Assembly: GCA_039810585.1 (NCBI GenBank)
Contig: JBDHXF010000005.1
Span: 37,207 to 101,206, forward strand
Direction of reading: 5' to 3'
DNA: 64,000 nt
DNA from: JBBATK01 sp039810585
Lineage (GTDB): Bacteria > Bacteroidota > Ignavibacteria > Kapaibacteriales > NICIL-2
The first letter of the stretch is position 1, and each line of letters opens with the position of its first letter. Of this stretch, positions 25,200 through 34,682 are shown in pieces. The notes beneath the pieces are model-generated. The model saw nothing but the letters and a program-made list of their open reading frames with translations, was not told the origin of the DNA and did no database searches. Both the position numbers and the translations under genes were made by a program.

Positions 25200-27746
25200 T
25201 TAACTGTAGTGGGCAACGACCATGGTTAGGTCGTCAGACAAATCGGTTTGCTGACGGTAGTGTTCAACATCGAGAAGTAAGGCATCGCGAAGTTGTACAG
25301 CTCGTTCACCCGCGTGACGACTCAAGCAGGTTCGAATGCGCTCTTCTCCGTATTCTTCACGCTTATTGTTGAGGGCTTCGTTGAGGCCATCGGAATAAAG
25401 CACCACGCTGAGTCCCGGTTCCAGAGGCAAGGTACTTTCTTGCAGGTGACGGGCAAAGAGCTCTCCTGTGCAGAGGCCGAGGCCCAAACCAGTGGTCTCG
25501 ACAATTTCAACACGACCATCGATAACCACGAGTGGCTTGGTGTGTCCGCAACGACAGAGGTGGACGGCTTTGGCTTCAAGGTCGAACAAGGCGAGAGCCA
25601 TGGTGACATACGCGTTGCGTTCCATCGCACCGAATACATGGTCATTCAAGTAGATCATGATCTCTCGCGGTGAATCGTAGCGTCTGGATGCCAGCTGCAT
25701 CATTCCCTGAATTTTTGACATGTATAACGCAGCGGAGATTCCCTTACCGGACACATCGCCAATCACGCACAGCAGTTTGCTTGGCGAGAGTTCGATGAGG
25801 TCGTAAAAATCTCCACCCACAATTTCTGCCGGCTGCGAAATACCACACACGTCGAGTCCGGGCAAGCTGGGCCACACTTGTGGGAGCAGACTCTGTTGGA
25901 TACGACGAGCGATCGCAAGCGAGTCCTCCATTTTTTGCTTCTGAATTTCCGTTTCATGCAAACGTGCATTTTCAAAAGCGATAGCAGCTTGGCTTGCAAC
26001 CGTCTGTAGCAGGTCGATGTCATCGCGCGAGAAGACCTTTCCGCTTCGTTTTTTACCGACGGCAATCATGCCTACCGCATCCTGTTTGAACATCATGGGC
26101 ACAGCAAGCTCAATGTGTTCGTCGTTCGTCAAGGTGCTGCGCAGCTCATCACTGATATGGTCATTCTCATGCAAACCTATACTCACCACAGTGCCGGATT
26201 CCCTCACGTATTGCAGCAGCGAGTGTAGCGCAGCTGACGCAGCTGACGAGCCCTGCGCTTCGTTTGCCGCCGGACTAGTATCACCCGAAGTGAGAACGAC
26301 AGCCACTCGTTCGGGATGGATTGTGATTTGCAGGCGAGAACTAAGCGTGTCGACGATGGCTTGAGTAGAGATCAATCCGGGAAGTTCTCGACTGAGTTCT
26401 AACAGTGCCTTCTGGTAATTAATGCGTTCTTGATAGAATATTCGTGCCACCCAATCTTCCGTTCGTCGCTTGACCGGATCGAAGGCCAGGCCGAGAACGA
26501 CGAAGGCGCTGACGGTAACCCATAGTGAGGTGCCACGCTCGGAGTTGAGACCAAAGGCGACAGACATGTAGTTACCAAGCACGGATGACAGCATCGAGAC
26601 CAGCGAGAAGTAGAGAATAGCCAGCACAGCCGTAGCAATGGCAAAGATGAGACTTCGCTCGATGATGATTCCCACATCCATCAAGCCATAGCGAATGATG
26701 CTATACGCAATCGCGATGGGAGTACTCGCGAAGAGCACCAAGGGAAGCGATAGTTCGGGGCGCAAGAACAAGGCGAAGGGAACGCTTTGCACCGAGATGG
26801 TGAAGAAAATGAGAGACGAGATCGAAATAAAAAAGGCAAAGATGATGGGTCGTATCGCCTTTTTATCCTCCTTTGAGAGACCGGAAAAATAGCGTTGCGT
26901 TAGTCGACCCAAGCCTGCGGGGTAGAAGCTAAACAACGAAAGAGCCATCCAACCTGCCATGATAGCCAGAACGATGTTCCAGGGAGATGAGACTTTGTTG
27001 ACGAAGTCTGTTATGATAGCATTCCCGACCACAGCCGATATCGCAATTCCATACATCAATGGCGCAAACCAGCGCTTATCGGCTTTTGCGTTGCGTCGTG
27101 GAAAGTGTGAGAAGAACAACACTTGTTGTGGCAACGCGATAGAAATGCAGACCACCAACACAATGCGCAGGCACCAATTAAGCACGGCCGTCCCCGGGTA
27201 CAACGTGTAATGAATGCCGGTTCCCAGGGTAAAGACAAAGGCGTTCGCAAGACAATAGTTCATGAAACGTTGTTGCAATACCCCTTTGGGTTTCACGAAA
27301 ACCGTGAGCGATCCAACGGCTAGAAAGAGGATGGCGGTTACAAACAACGAGATATTGAACAGGTTATACACCCGAAGGATTCGCACAGGAACATCTTGCT
27401 CGTTCGCACCGCGCCGGATAGTATAGACGGCTGTCCCGCCCGCGGGCACAGCGTTGATCAGCGATTGCGAGGTTTCGTAATCGAAGTGATGTCCGTTTAT
27501 TTTTACGAGTGTGTCGCCATTGTGTAAGCCCGCCAAATCCGCCACCCCGCCGGGTACGATTTTATCGATAACGGCGATGGAGTCGTCATTTCGTTGTTTG
27601 ATCCACGCGCATTGGTCGTTTGCTGTAGCGTGAACAAAGTTTGTCTGCACAAAATTTGTGCTTGCCGCACTGAGGAGTAGCAAACTCAGAATTCCATAAA
27701 AGGCCTTCACTCCGGAAGGCGAAAAACGCGAAAGCAAAGCAATCAT
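25200..27746 (-). CDS. PDZ-multi-TM-GAF-PP2C (SpoIIE/RsbU-type) serine phosphatase
   Basis: An 848-residue sensor phosphatase. After a signal anchor it has a periplasmic PDZ-like module (IVPGGVADLAGLHNGDTLVKING). A block of about eight membrane helices (about 130-400) follows, then a GAF-like domain (about 440-620) and a C-terminal PP2C/SpoIIE domain (VGGDFYDL, GDVSGKGISAALYMS, YSDGLNEA, SDDLTMVVAH). RsbU-type phosphatases dephosphorylate anti-anti-sigma factors in partner-switching stress or surface signalling. No anti-sigma or STAS gene is adjacent. ATG 27746 (MIALLSRF) starts right before the first hydrophobic helix; in-frame ATGs upstream to 27845 would add a basic leader. The Shine-Dalgarno is weak at either. 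Confidence 0.85.
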   Translation of the reverse strand: MIALLSRFSPSGVKAFYGILSLLLLSAASTNFVQTNFVHATANDQCAWIKQRNDDSIAVIDKIVPGGVADLAGLHNGDTLVKINGHHFDYETSQSLINAVPAGGTAVYTIRRGANEQDVPVRILRVYNLFNISLFVTAILFLAVGSLTVFVKPKGVLQQRFMNYCLANAFVFTLGTGIHYTLYPGTAVLNWCLRIVLVVCISIALPQQVLFFSHFPRRNAKADKRWFAPLMYGIAISAVVGNAIITDFVNKVSSPWNIVLAIMAGWMALSLFSFYPAGLGRLTQRYFSGLSKEDKKAIRPIIFAFFISISSLIFFTISVQSVPFALFLRPELSLPLVLFASTPIAIAYSIIRYGLMDVGIIIERSLIFAIATAVLAILYFSLVSMLSSVLGNYMSVAFGLNSERGTSLWVTVSAFVVLGLAFDPVKRRTEDWVARIFYQERINYQKALLELSRELPGLISTQAIVDTLSSRLQITIHPERVAVVLTSGDTSPAANEAQGSSAASAALHSLLQYVRESGTVVSIGLHENDHISDELRSTLTNDEHIELAVPMMFKQDAVGMIAVGKKRSGKVFSRDDIDLLQTVASQAAIAFENARLHETEIQKQKMEDSLAIARRIQQSLLPQVWPSLPGLDVCGISQPAEIVGGDFYDLIELSPSKLLCVIGDVSGKGISAALYMSKIQGMMQLASRRYDSPREIMIYLNDHVFGAMERNAYVTMALALFDLEAKAVHLCRCGHTKPLVVIDGRVEIVETTGLGLGLCTGELFARHLQESTLPLEPGLSVVLYSDGLNEALNNKREEYGEERIRTCLSRHAGERAVQLRDALLLDVEHYRQQTDLSDDLTMVVAHYS

Positions 27747-27910
27747 TGAAGAAATGGCGAGAGTGAAGTTCAACCGATTGACTACCGAGACTGACAACGA
27801 ACATAGCGAAGACCGAGAACTCCGTCGTAATTTGTTGAACGGCAAAAGGCACCAGAACCCTATCTCGATCAGATTGTTTCATCAGCGGAGAATGCAATTC
27901 TCACAGCACT

Positions 27911-28330
27911 ATGGTATCCATCGATTGCCAATACCTTGGCCAGCTCATGTGTCGATTACGTCACGGTCCCTCCGGTTCGGAGCTTGAGACGGATGCTCCA
28001 ACGGACAACATGGGCAAAGGTTCTCGGTTTTCTCCGACCGATCTCTGCGCAACATCGTTGCTTTCGTGCATGGTCACGACAATGGGTATTGCTGCCAACA
28101 AACACGATTTTGTACTGCTGGACTGTGATGCCATCGTGCAAAAAGTGATGACCTCAGTTCCCACTAGGCGTATCGCCGCCCTTCCGGTTGAAATTCGCTT
28201 GCATGGTACGTATACCACGAAACAACTCCGAATACTTCATGCCGCAGCGGAGAGTTGTCCGGTAAAAGAGAGCCTGAGTCCGGCTATCGAAATCAGCATT
28301 ACATGGCATGAGTCGGCAGCCATCGACTAA
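27911..28330 (+). CDS. OsmC/Ohr-family peroxiredoxin-like protein
   Basis: The 139-residue protein has the OsmC hallmarks: ETDAPTDNMGKGSRFSPTDL, the first reactive cysteine C53 in SLLSCMVTTMG, and the second C116 in AAESCPVKESL. Such proteins reduce organic or fatty-acid hydroperoxides in the cytosol using the two thiols. This form, with TDAP and PVKESL, is the OsmC-like rather than the Ohr subgroup. The ATG at 27911 gives a normal N-terminus. It is divergent from the phosphatase gene with about 165 bases between starts, and it runs convergently toward clpX. Confidence 0.87.
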   Translation: MVSIDCQYLGQLMCRLRHGPSGSELETDAPTDNMGKGSRFSPTDLCATSLLSCMVTTMGIAANKHDFVLLDCDAIVQKVMTSVPTRRIAALPVEIRLHGTYTTKQLRILHAAAESCPVKESLSPAIEISITWHESAAID

Positions 28331-28480
28331 TTGCTCGGTACGAATTGTCTTAGCGTTCGTCAGCCACTCAACCTCATCGCGAATTGCGCACCATTCAACA
28401 TTCGCGTGGTTACGATATCCCGCTGCCGCAAATCTCCACGTGATCAGGCCGGTGCAATGTCAGACCAATAACCTCAACAC

Positions 28481-29758
28481 TTAGGCGGCGTCCGCAATGC
28501 TGCGATGCGTTTTGTGTGGGATATAGATTGGCTCCCCTTCCCCGCGGATGGCTTCAACCGTGATAACGACTTTCTTGAGATTCTCTCGACCTGGTAGATG
28601 AAACATGATGGGAAGCATTGCCACTTCCATGATGGAACGAAGTCCACGTGCCCCAGTTTTTCGTTCTTTCGCCATGCGCACAACTTCCAGCAGGGCCGCA
28701 CGCTCAAACTCAAGTTCCACGCCCTCCATGTAGAACAGCTTTTCGTACTGCTTTGTAATGGCGTTTTTGGGCTCGGTAAGGATATTGAGCATTGCGTCGT
28801 CGTCAAGAGGATTGAGCGGTGCAAAGACCGGCAACCTCCCCATGAACTCCGGTATGAATCCGAAACGAATGAAATCATCCGGCTCGGCAAACTTGAACAA
28901 TTCGTAGTTCTCCTCTACCTGCTCTTCGGCAGCGCTGTGGAACCCTATAGTGGCGGCTTTCAGACGCCGAGCGATAATCTTCTCGAGTCCGTCGAAGGCG
29001 CCACCGCAGATAAACAAAATGTTCTTGGTATTGACCTGCAGCAGAGGCTGCTCAGGGTGCTTACGACCTCCACGTGGCGGAACTCCCGCAACGGTGCCTT
29101 CTAGGAGCTTCAGTAAACCTTGCTGTACGCCTTCGCCGCTCACGTCGCGCGTGATACTGGCGCTGTCGGACTTGCGGGTGATTTTGTCGATTTCGTCGAT
29201 GTAGATGATACCAATCTCAGCACGAGCGACATCAAAATCCGCGTTTTGAACGAGGTTAACGATAATGCTCTCGACATCATCGCCCACGTAGCCGGACTCG
29301 GTGACCGTTGTTGCATCGGCGATCGCAAAAGGCACATCGAGCACACGTGCCAGAGTTTGAGCCAGTAAGGTCTTTCCTGTACCGGTAGGTCCAAGCAGCA
29401 AGATGTTACTCTTTTCGATTTCAACTTCTTCGTACATCCCCACCATACCGTGCGAGAGAATGCGTTTGTAATGGTTGTAAACGGCAACGGCAAGAGCACG
29501 CTTTGCCTCATCTTGTCCGATCACATACTCATCCAGCTTTTGCTTGAGCTCAACAGGTTTTGGCAGGTTATAATTCAGAGGTCGGGTTTCGACCGGCTCG
29601 CTTTTCTTCTGATTCTGCTGCATCAGAATCAACGAGTTCACCAGACACAGATCACAAATATTAGCTCCATTGGGGGAACTGATAATCGTTGTCACTTCGT
29701 GCGATTTGCGTCCGCAAAACGCGCACTGTACGTCTTCTTCCTTGTGCTCTTTTTTCAT
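28481..29758 (-). CDS. clpX: ATP-dependent Clp protease ATP-binding subunit ClpX
   Basis: A 425-residue AAA+ unfoldase that recognises substrates and feeds them to ClpP. The N-terminal zinc-binding domain has C12, C15, C35 and C38 (CAFCG, CDLCL). The AAA+ core has Walker A GPTGTGKTLLAQTLA, Walker B IIYIDEIDKI, the pore loop GYVGDDVE, sensor region FICGGAFDGLEKI, and the IGF-type loop (here TIGFHS) for ClpP docking. All parts are intact. It follows clpP in the same direction, but 305 bases separate them and a large hairpin lies between, so they may not be strictly co-transcribed. Confidence 0.97.
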   Translation of the reverse strand: MKKEHKEEDVQCAFCGRKSHEVTTIISSPNGANICDLCLVNSLILMQQNQKKSEPVETRPLNYNLPKPVELKQKLDEYVIGQDEAKRALAVAVYNHYKRILSHGMVGMYEEVEIEKSNILLLGPTGTGKTLLAQTLARVLDVPFAIADATTVTESGYVGDDVESIIVNLVQNADFDVARAEIGIIYIDEIDKITRKSDSASITRDVSGEGVQQGLLKLLEGTVAGVPPRGGRKHPEQPLLQVNTKNILFICGGAFDGLEKIIARRLKAATIGFHSAAEEQVEENYELFKFAEPDDFIRFGFIPEFMGRLPVFAPLNPLDDDAMLNILTEPKNAITKQYEKLFYMEGVELEFERAALLEVVRMAKERKTGARGLRSIMEVAMLPIMFHLPGRENLKKVVITVEAIRGEGEPIYIPHKTHRSIADAA

Positions 29759-30063
29759 GCTGCTAGAATGCGTGATCGATAATGGGATAGGACAACGGCA
29801 GCATTCGTATGAGCACCGCAGCCCGGTTGGACACGATGCAACGGTGCACTATTTGAGTTGTCGGTTGACTTCTTATTCTCGCCGCGCGAAGCGCGCGAGA
29901 ATAAGAAAAACACAAGTAAAAAACGTTAGCTCAACCGAACAGCGAATGACTGCGCTTCACAAAAGTATTGCGCGCGGCGCACAGATCCTACCGGAGAATC
30001 AACGACGAGATGAATCTCCCCGAAACGGATCGTGTTGTTTGAGACGAGTCCGGCCGTTGGATC
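29759..30063. other. Intergenic region between clpP and clpX
   Basis: No gene was recognised. A 34-base near-perfect inverted repeat at 29872-29905 is the only clear structure. Confidence 0.5.
29872..29905. repeat. Large hairpin with GCGAAGC core between clpP and clpX
   Basis: The arms CTTATTCTCG (29872-29881) and CGAGAATAAG (29896-29905) are perfect complements, and the inner GCGC-GAA-GCGC continues the stem with one unpaired base. On the minus strand no T-tract follows, so it is not a standard terminator. It might protect or process the clpP mRNA. Confidence 0.6.
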
Positions 30064-30675
30064 TTAGAGCTTGGTGCTTTCGAGAATGCCATCGATCAGA
30101 CCGTAATCGAGGGCTTCTTGGGGCGACATGTAGTTGTCGCGATCGGCATCTGCCTTGATCTGCTCGATGGTCTTCCCACTATGTTTTTGGATGATGGAAT
30201 AGAGGGTATCGCGAATCCGCAGCATTTCCTTGGTGTAAATCTCGATGTCGGTAGCCTGGCCTTGGGTTCCACCCAAAGGCTGGTGAAGCATTATCCGAGA
30301 GTGTGGCAAAGCATAGCGCTTGCCCTTGGTACCTGCGCAAAGGAGCACTTGAGCCATTGATGCCGCCATTCCAACGCAGTAGGTGGAGATGTCCGGCTTG
30401 ATGAATTGCATGGTATCATAAATCGCCAGGCCGGCTGTTACGCTCCCACCGGGAGAATTGATGTACATGAAGATATCCTTGGACGGATCTTCGCTGGCCA
30501 AAAAGAGAAGCTGGGCGATGGCCAGTGATGCGACATAATCGTCGATCGGCGTTCCAATAAAGATAATACGTTCTTTGAGCAAGCGCGAGTAGATGTCGTA
30601 CGAACGCTCACCACGGCTTGTCTGCTCAATAACATAAGGCACCAACTGGTTCTGTATGGAAGTTGAATGAATCAT
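30064..30675 (-). CDS. clpP: ATP-dependent Clp protease proteolytic subunit ClpP
   Basis: The 203-residue serine protease has the catalytic triad S106 (GMAASMAQ), H131 (RIMLHQP) and D180 (ADRDNYMS), and the substrate-groove motif NSPGGSVTAGLAIYD. It assembles as a tetradecamer that degrades proteins unfolded by ClpX. The N-terminus MIHSTSIQNQLVPYVIEQT is close to the usual processed form, with essentially no propeptide. The trigger-factor gene that often precedes clpP is not present; DUF3467 is upstream in the same direction. Confidence 0.97.
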   Translation of the reverse strand: MIHSTSIQNQLVPYVIEQTSRGERSYDIYSRLLKERIIFIGTPIDDYVASLAIAQLLFLASEDPSKDIFMYINSPGGSVTAGLAIYDTMQFIKPDISTYCVGMAASMAQVLLCAGTKGKRYALPHSRIMLHQPLGGTQGQATDIEIYTKEMLRIRDTLYSIIQKHSGKTIEQIKADADRDNYMSPQEALDYGLIDGILESTKL

Positions 30676-30781
30676 AAATGGAGTTACAAGTGGTAGATGC
30701 TGATGGATGTGTGGAGATAAACAACGTCGACTTCACCGTATTGCTCTACGTGGTTTTCGAGAGCCGAGACGCAAGACCTTC

Positions 30782-31099
30782 TCAGTGATACTTCTGGCCT
30801 TCTGCAATAGGCGGCATCATATTGCCATCATTCACACTGATTTCACCATACTGTTGCTCGTATCGCAGAATGTTGTCGTTCAAAGCCCCAAGGAGGAGTT
30901 TGGCGTGCTGAGGCGTCATCACAATGCGTGAAAGAACGCGGGCTTTAGGAACTCCGGGAAGGATGCGTGTAAAATCGATGACAAATTCCGCTGGCGAGTG
31001 GGAAATAATCGCAAGGTTAGAATAGATACCTTCGGCCTCTTTCTCACCGAGTTCGATGTTGATTTGCTGCGGATTTGGCTGTGTTTCTGGGTTGGACAT
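30782..31099 (-). CDS. DUF3467 family protein
   Basis: A small 105-residue protein matching DUF3467: QINIELGEKEAEGIYSNLA, FVIDFTRILPGVPKARVLSRIVMTPQHAKLLLGALNDN. The function is not established; the family is widespread in Bacteroidota and relatives and has no catalytic motifs. A terminator separates it from the upstream lipoprotein gene, and clpP follows 106 bases after its stop, so it may share a transcript with clpP. Confidence 0.85.
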   Translation of the reverse strand: MSNPETQPNPQQINIELGEKEAEGIYSNLAIISHSPAEFVIDFTRILPGVPKARVLSRIVMTPQHAKLLLGALNDNILRYEQQYGEISVNDGNMMPPIAEGQKYH

Positions 31100-31119
31100 G
31101 AGGGTACCTTAGTGATAGT

Positions 31120-31151
31120 AAAAAAAATGCCGATTGAGTCCAAGCGGCATT
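31120..31151 (-). terminator. Rho-independent terminator of the TPR lipoprotein gene
   Basis: On the minus strand AATGCCG and CGGCATT (plus-strand 31145-31151 and 31126-31132) form a stem that runs into eight T's. Confidence 0.75.
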
Positions 31152-31276
31152 CGCACCGATGACAGGACCGGTGACGGCAAAATACGATATTTATTGAGTG
31201 CGAGATTGAGCGCCATGGATGCAATCGCGCTCAAAGACGCCGCTCCGCAGGCCTACTGTACTGCTGCTTGCACGTG

Positions 31277-32809
31277 TTACTTCATGCGGGACCGAGCCTC
31301 ATCGGCTTTCTGAAACGCGTGATCGGCACGATCCGAGTGAGCTCGACTATAGTATCCACCCAAAATTTCCCAGTAGCGAGGATTGTTGGTGTTGCTGAAT
31401 TCCATACCCTCAAGCTCCGACACAATAACTTTAAGTTTTGGGGTGTCACCTAAGGTTTCATAAATATTCAACAAGTGCTCCATACAAGTGAGGTCATCGC
31501 GATGGGCGCTCAGATGACGGTAGCGATCGAAGTACTCTGCAGACTTTGTGAGCAGAGGAAAATAGCGTGAGCTATTCTGCTTGTACTTGGGATCCTTTGA
31601 ATGATGATCCAATTCTTCTTTTTGGACTTGAGCCGCACTGTTTTTTAGTGCCGCTGCACAATTCAAGAGAGCCAAATCGTAGTCCGGATCGATAGCCAGT
31701 GCTTTTTCGTAATTACTTACCGCGTCAGCGTATTTCTGTTGCTTCAAGAGAGCCAAGGCGTAATTGCAGAGGTAGGCTTTGTTCTTTGGATCTTGTTTGA
31801 CCAGATCGCTTAGCGCTGCCAGTGCTTCATCTGCTTTACCTTGATCGGCGTAGATTTGAACCTTCAGATTTTGCGCCTGTTCATCGCTTGGCTTCAGCAA
31901 GGAAATCACATCGATATACCCCATCGCCTTATCATAATCATGACGGTTGTAGTAGAGTGAACCGAGTTGAGCGAATGGACGAATATTGAGAGGTGCGTAG
32001 CGATTTTTTTCGAGGTCTGTCCAATTTGATGGCGGATTGACGCGCCAACCTTCAACATGGTAACCGGACTTATCCTTCTGAACAGAATAGAGGTACACGG
32101 TATCCTTTGCTTGAATAACGTCAATGGCTACCGAATCGCTTCCGATCATGAGCATTTGCGATTGTCCGGCACGACCAATTTTATCAAACGCCAGCGATCG
32201 CTCCATTCCAAGAGTCAGTCCGGACGACTTCGAAAAATTCACTGCCGGCTGTTGCATCTTGGTGTAATTCTCGTAAGCCTGAACAGACGATGCGGTGTCT
32301 TTCTTTGCTTCGTACAACAAACCAAGAACCGAATAATTTTCCGGCAGCTCGGGCTTGAGCTCAATAGCTGTCTTCATGGTTTCGACACCCTTGTCCAACT
32401 TAGAACTGTCACCGGACTCGGCATAGCGATTATAAATCTCAACCGACGTATTAAACATCTCAGCCCAAGCGGAAAAACGTGCGCGTGATATTGCCACTTT
32501 AAAATCGTCCGACGCCCCCTTTTCCGCGATCGTGTAGGCGTCGTTCATTCCTTTTATATCGCCAAGGTGTTGCCGTGTGTAGCCCAACATATACCATGCT
32601 TCAGAGTTATTCTTGTTGCGAGCAACCTCTTTTTCCAACAAATCCTTAGCTGTTGGCCAATCGCTACGATTCACCGCGTCCTTCGCTGCAATGTATTCCG
32701 GTGACATGCGGATACCGCCACACGACTCCAGAAAGAATACTGACAGTAAACCAAGGGAAACGAGAAAAACAGGAATCCAAGAGAAGAGATGTTTCATGGG
32801 GTGTTTCAT
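31277..32809 (-). CDS. TPR-repeat lipoprotein
   Basis: The 510-residue protein has a lipoprotein signal (VFLVSLGLLSVFFLESCGG) and then TPR repeats through its length (AWYMLGYTRQHLGDIKGMNDAY, NYALALLKQQKYADAVSNYEKALAIDPDYDLALLN). A non-TPR stretch around residues 205-290 includes a short beta-like domain. It is probably anchored to the inner leaflet of the outer membrane as a scaffold, as TPR lipoproteins often are in Bacteroidota. The specific partner is unknown. Two starts 12 bases apart (32809 and 32797) are both possible. Confidence 0.8.
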   Translation of the reverse strand: MKHPMKHLFSWIPVFLVSLGLLSVFFLESCGGIRMSPEYIAAKDAVNRSDWPTAKDLLEKEVARNKNNSEAWYMLGYTRQHLGDIKGMNDAYTIAEKGASDDFKVAISRARFSAWAEMFNTSVEIYNRYAESGDSSKLDKGVETMKTAIELKPELPENYSVLGLLYEAKKDTASSVQAYENYTKMQQPAVNFSKSSGLTLGMERSLAFDKIGRAGQSQMLMIGSDSVAIDVIQAKDTVYLYSVQKDKSGYHVEGWRVNPPSNWTDLEKNRYAPLNIRPFAQLGSLYYNRHDYDKAMGYIDVISLLKPSDEQAQNLKVQIYADQGKADEALAALSDLVKQDPKNKAYLCNYALALLKQQKYADAVSNYEKALAIDPDYDLALLNCAAALKNSAAQVQKEELDHHSKDPKYKQNSSRYFPLLTKSAEYFDRYRHLSAHRDDLTCMEHLLNIYETLGDTPKLKVIVSELEGMEFSNTNNPRYWEILGGYYSRAHSDRADHAFQKADEARSRMK

Positions 32810-33129
32810 ACTTCAGACTGGCGATCGGTAAATATTCTTCGGTAGCTCGGGCGCACGCCTTCGGGCAAACGTGGTGTGATCCTCTCCCCATTTTCGACCA
32901 AAACTGTCGTTTTCTTGAAAAACTGAGGAGGTGTCATTCAACCTATCCGCCAAAACGGCGGAGTCCGGACAGAGCAGACGGTGGGAAATTAGCAATTGAG
33001 GAGCCAATTGAAAAGCGCAGATTTACTGAGTTCGTCTAAGCCTCCGTCGCCCGGAATCGCTCTTTCCGGCCAGCTCCGCTGCGTATGTTTGCAGTCTTCT
33101 ATCACAACTGTCCTCTCGAAACTTCACCA
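32810..33129. other. 320-base divergent intergenic region
   Basis: It separates the divergent lipoprotein and kynureninase genes and must hold both promoters. Small inverted repeats are seen (CCGCCAAAACGGCGG around 32948-32962, CAATTGAGGAGCCAATTG around 32993-33010). No open frame with coding character was found. Confidence 0.45.
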
Positions 33130-34413
33130 ATGGCTCATCAGGATTTCTTAGACCGTGCACTTGCTCTCGACGCCGCGGATTCCCTGGCATCCTTTCGACA
33201 GCTCTTTGCCTTTCCTCAGCACAATACCCAAGATGTTGTGTACTTGTGTGGAAACTCACTGGGTTTAATGCCCAAATCTGTTCCCACACGCCTCGCCGAA
33301 GAGTGCGAGGATTGGTCGAAGTTCGGCGTCGAGGCTCATTTCCAAGCCCGGCGCCCTTGGTTTGGATACCATCACCAATTCCCCGCCTCCCTGGCTCGCC
33401 TGATTGGAGCAAAGGAATCTGAGGTGGTGTGTATGAATTCACTGACGGCTAATGTACATCTGATGGCTGCTTCTTTCTATCGGCCTTCGGCCGAGCGACG
33501 GATCATCCTGCTTCTGGGTAATGAATTTCCTTCCGATCGCTATGCAATGGAGAGTCATGTTCGGCTTCATGGCGGTGATCCCGCTCGCGATATCATTGAG
33601 CTTCGTCCGCGGGACGGTGAAGATATACTTCGCGATGATGATGTCCTTTCCGTTATACATACGCTTGGAGCATCTCTTGCACTATTGCATTGCAGCGCTG
33701 TGCATTACTATACCGGACAATTTTTCAACATCCAGGCGTGGACGAGAGCAGCTCATTCCGTCGGTGCAATTGCGGGGTGGGATTTGGCGCATGCTATTGG
33801 CAATGTGCCCTTGCAGCTGCATGACTGGGATGTGGATTATGCTGCCTGGTGTTCGTACAAATATCTGAACTCCGGTCCCGGAGGAGTTGGTGGAGCATTT
33901 GTGCATCAGCGTCACTGCAGCGACAGCTCCCGACCCCGTTTAGCAGGTTGGTGGGGAAACGACGAAGTAAAACGCTTTACCATGCCGCAGTGGTTTGAGC
34001 CGGTACCGACCGCAGAAAGTTGGCAGCTCTCCAATGCGCCCATCTTCTCGATGGCGGCGCATCGAGCATCGCTGGATGTTTTTGACCAAACCGATATCCA
34101 AAGCTTGTCCGCTAAGGGTCGTGCACTATCGTCATTCCTCATTGAAGTACTCGACGACATTCACACTCGTTTTCCCAAAGATCACCTTCGAGTGCTAAGT
34201 CCCCGCAACGAAGCTGAGCGTGGGGCACAGATTAGTACCATTGCAAGTCGTAACGGGCGAGCCATGTTCGATCATCTTAGCTCGCAGGGAGTTGTTGCCG
34301 ATTGGCGAAATCCGGACGTTATCCGCATGGCACCGGCTCCGTTGTACACACGGTTCGCGGATATTGTTAGCGTGCATACCGTTTTGTCTGACTACGCCTC
34401 AAAGCAATCCTGA
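33130..34413 (+). CDS. kynU: Kynureninase
   Basis: The PLP enzyme that cleaves kynurenine (or 3-hydroxykynurenine) to anthranilate (or 3-hydroxyanthranilate) and alanine. The 427-residue length is normal. Typical segments are YLCGNSLGLMP, FQARRPWFGYHHQF, NSLTANVHLM, NEFPSDRYA, AGWDLAHAIGN, and the PLP-lysine region CSYKYLNSGPGGVGGAFVH. The C-terminal domain ends with RMAPAPLYTRF, a substrate-binding feature. The other kynurenine-pathway genes are not adjacent. The start at 33130 (MAHQDFLDRAL) was preferred to GTG/ATG codons upstream at 33085 because of family length. The stop overlaps the next start (TGATG). Confidence 0.94.
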   Translation: MAHQDFLDRALALDAADSLASFRQLFAFPQHNTQDVVYLCGNSLGLMPKSVPTRLAEECEDWSKFGVEAHFQARRPWFGYHHQFPASLARLIGAKESEVVCMNSLTANVHLMAASFYRPSAERRIILLLGNEFPSDRYAMESHVRLHGGDPARDIIELRPRDGEDILRDDDVLSVIHTLGASLALLHCSAVHYYTGQFFNIQAWTRAAHSVGAIAGWDLAHAIGNVPLQLHDWDVDYAAWCSYKYLNSGPGGVGGAFVHQRHCSDSSRPRLAGWWGNDEVKRFTMPQWFEPVPTAESWQLSNAPIFSMAAHRASLDVFDQTDIQSLSAKGRALSSFLIEVLDDIHTRFPKDHLRVLSPRNEAERGAQISTIASRNGRAMFDHLSSQGVVADWRNPDVIRMAPAPLYTRFADIVSVHTVLSDYASKQS

Positions 34414-34649
34414 TGGCCTGGGCACTTGTCTATACGACGAACACGGAGACCGATGCCCTGGTGATCGAGGGCATGTTATTAGCCAACGAGATCCCTGCTC
34501 AAGTACTATCGCAGGTGGATTCTACCAGACCCTTTGGTTTAGGCGGTCTGTCTATTGCAAAGGTGTACGTTCCATCCGACTACGCTGTCGAAGCGGAACA
34601 CCTTATTGCGGAAACACTCTCCAAGAACAACGACGCCGACGAACTCTAG
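34413..34649 (+). CDS. DUF2007-type small protein
   Basis: The 78-residue protein has the DUF2007 ('putative prokaryotic signal transducing protein') pattern: ALVYTTNTETDALVIEGMLLANEIPAQVLS, then a short strand pair and VYVPSDYAVEAEHLIAETL. It overlaps the kynureninase stop codon by one base, so it is translationally coupled. The family resembles ferredoxin-like or PII-like folds but has no proven function. Confidence 0.75.
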   Translation: MAWALVYTTNTETDALVIEGMLLANEIPAQVLSQVDSTRPFGLGGLSIAKVYVPSDYAVEAEHLIAETLSKNNDADEL

Positions 34650-34682
34650 AGGCAAGTTCGCCGCTCTCATACAGGGGTTTGG

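Noticed and set aside
29872..29905. Hairpin between clpP and clpX as a rho-independent terminator
   Set aside because: It lacks a T-tract in either direction; kept as a repeat/structure instead.
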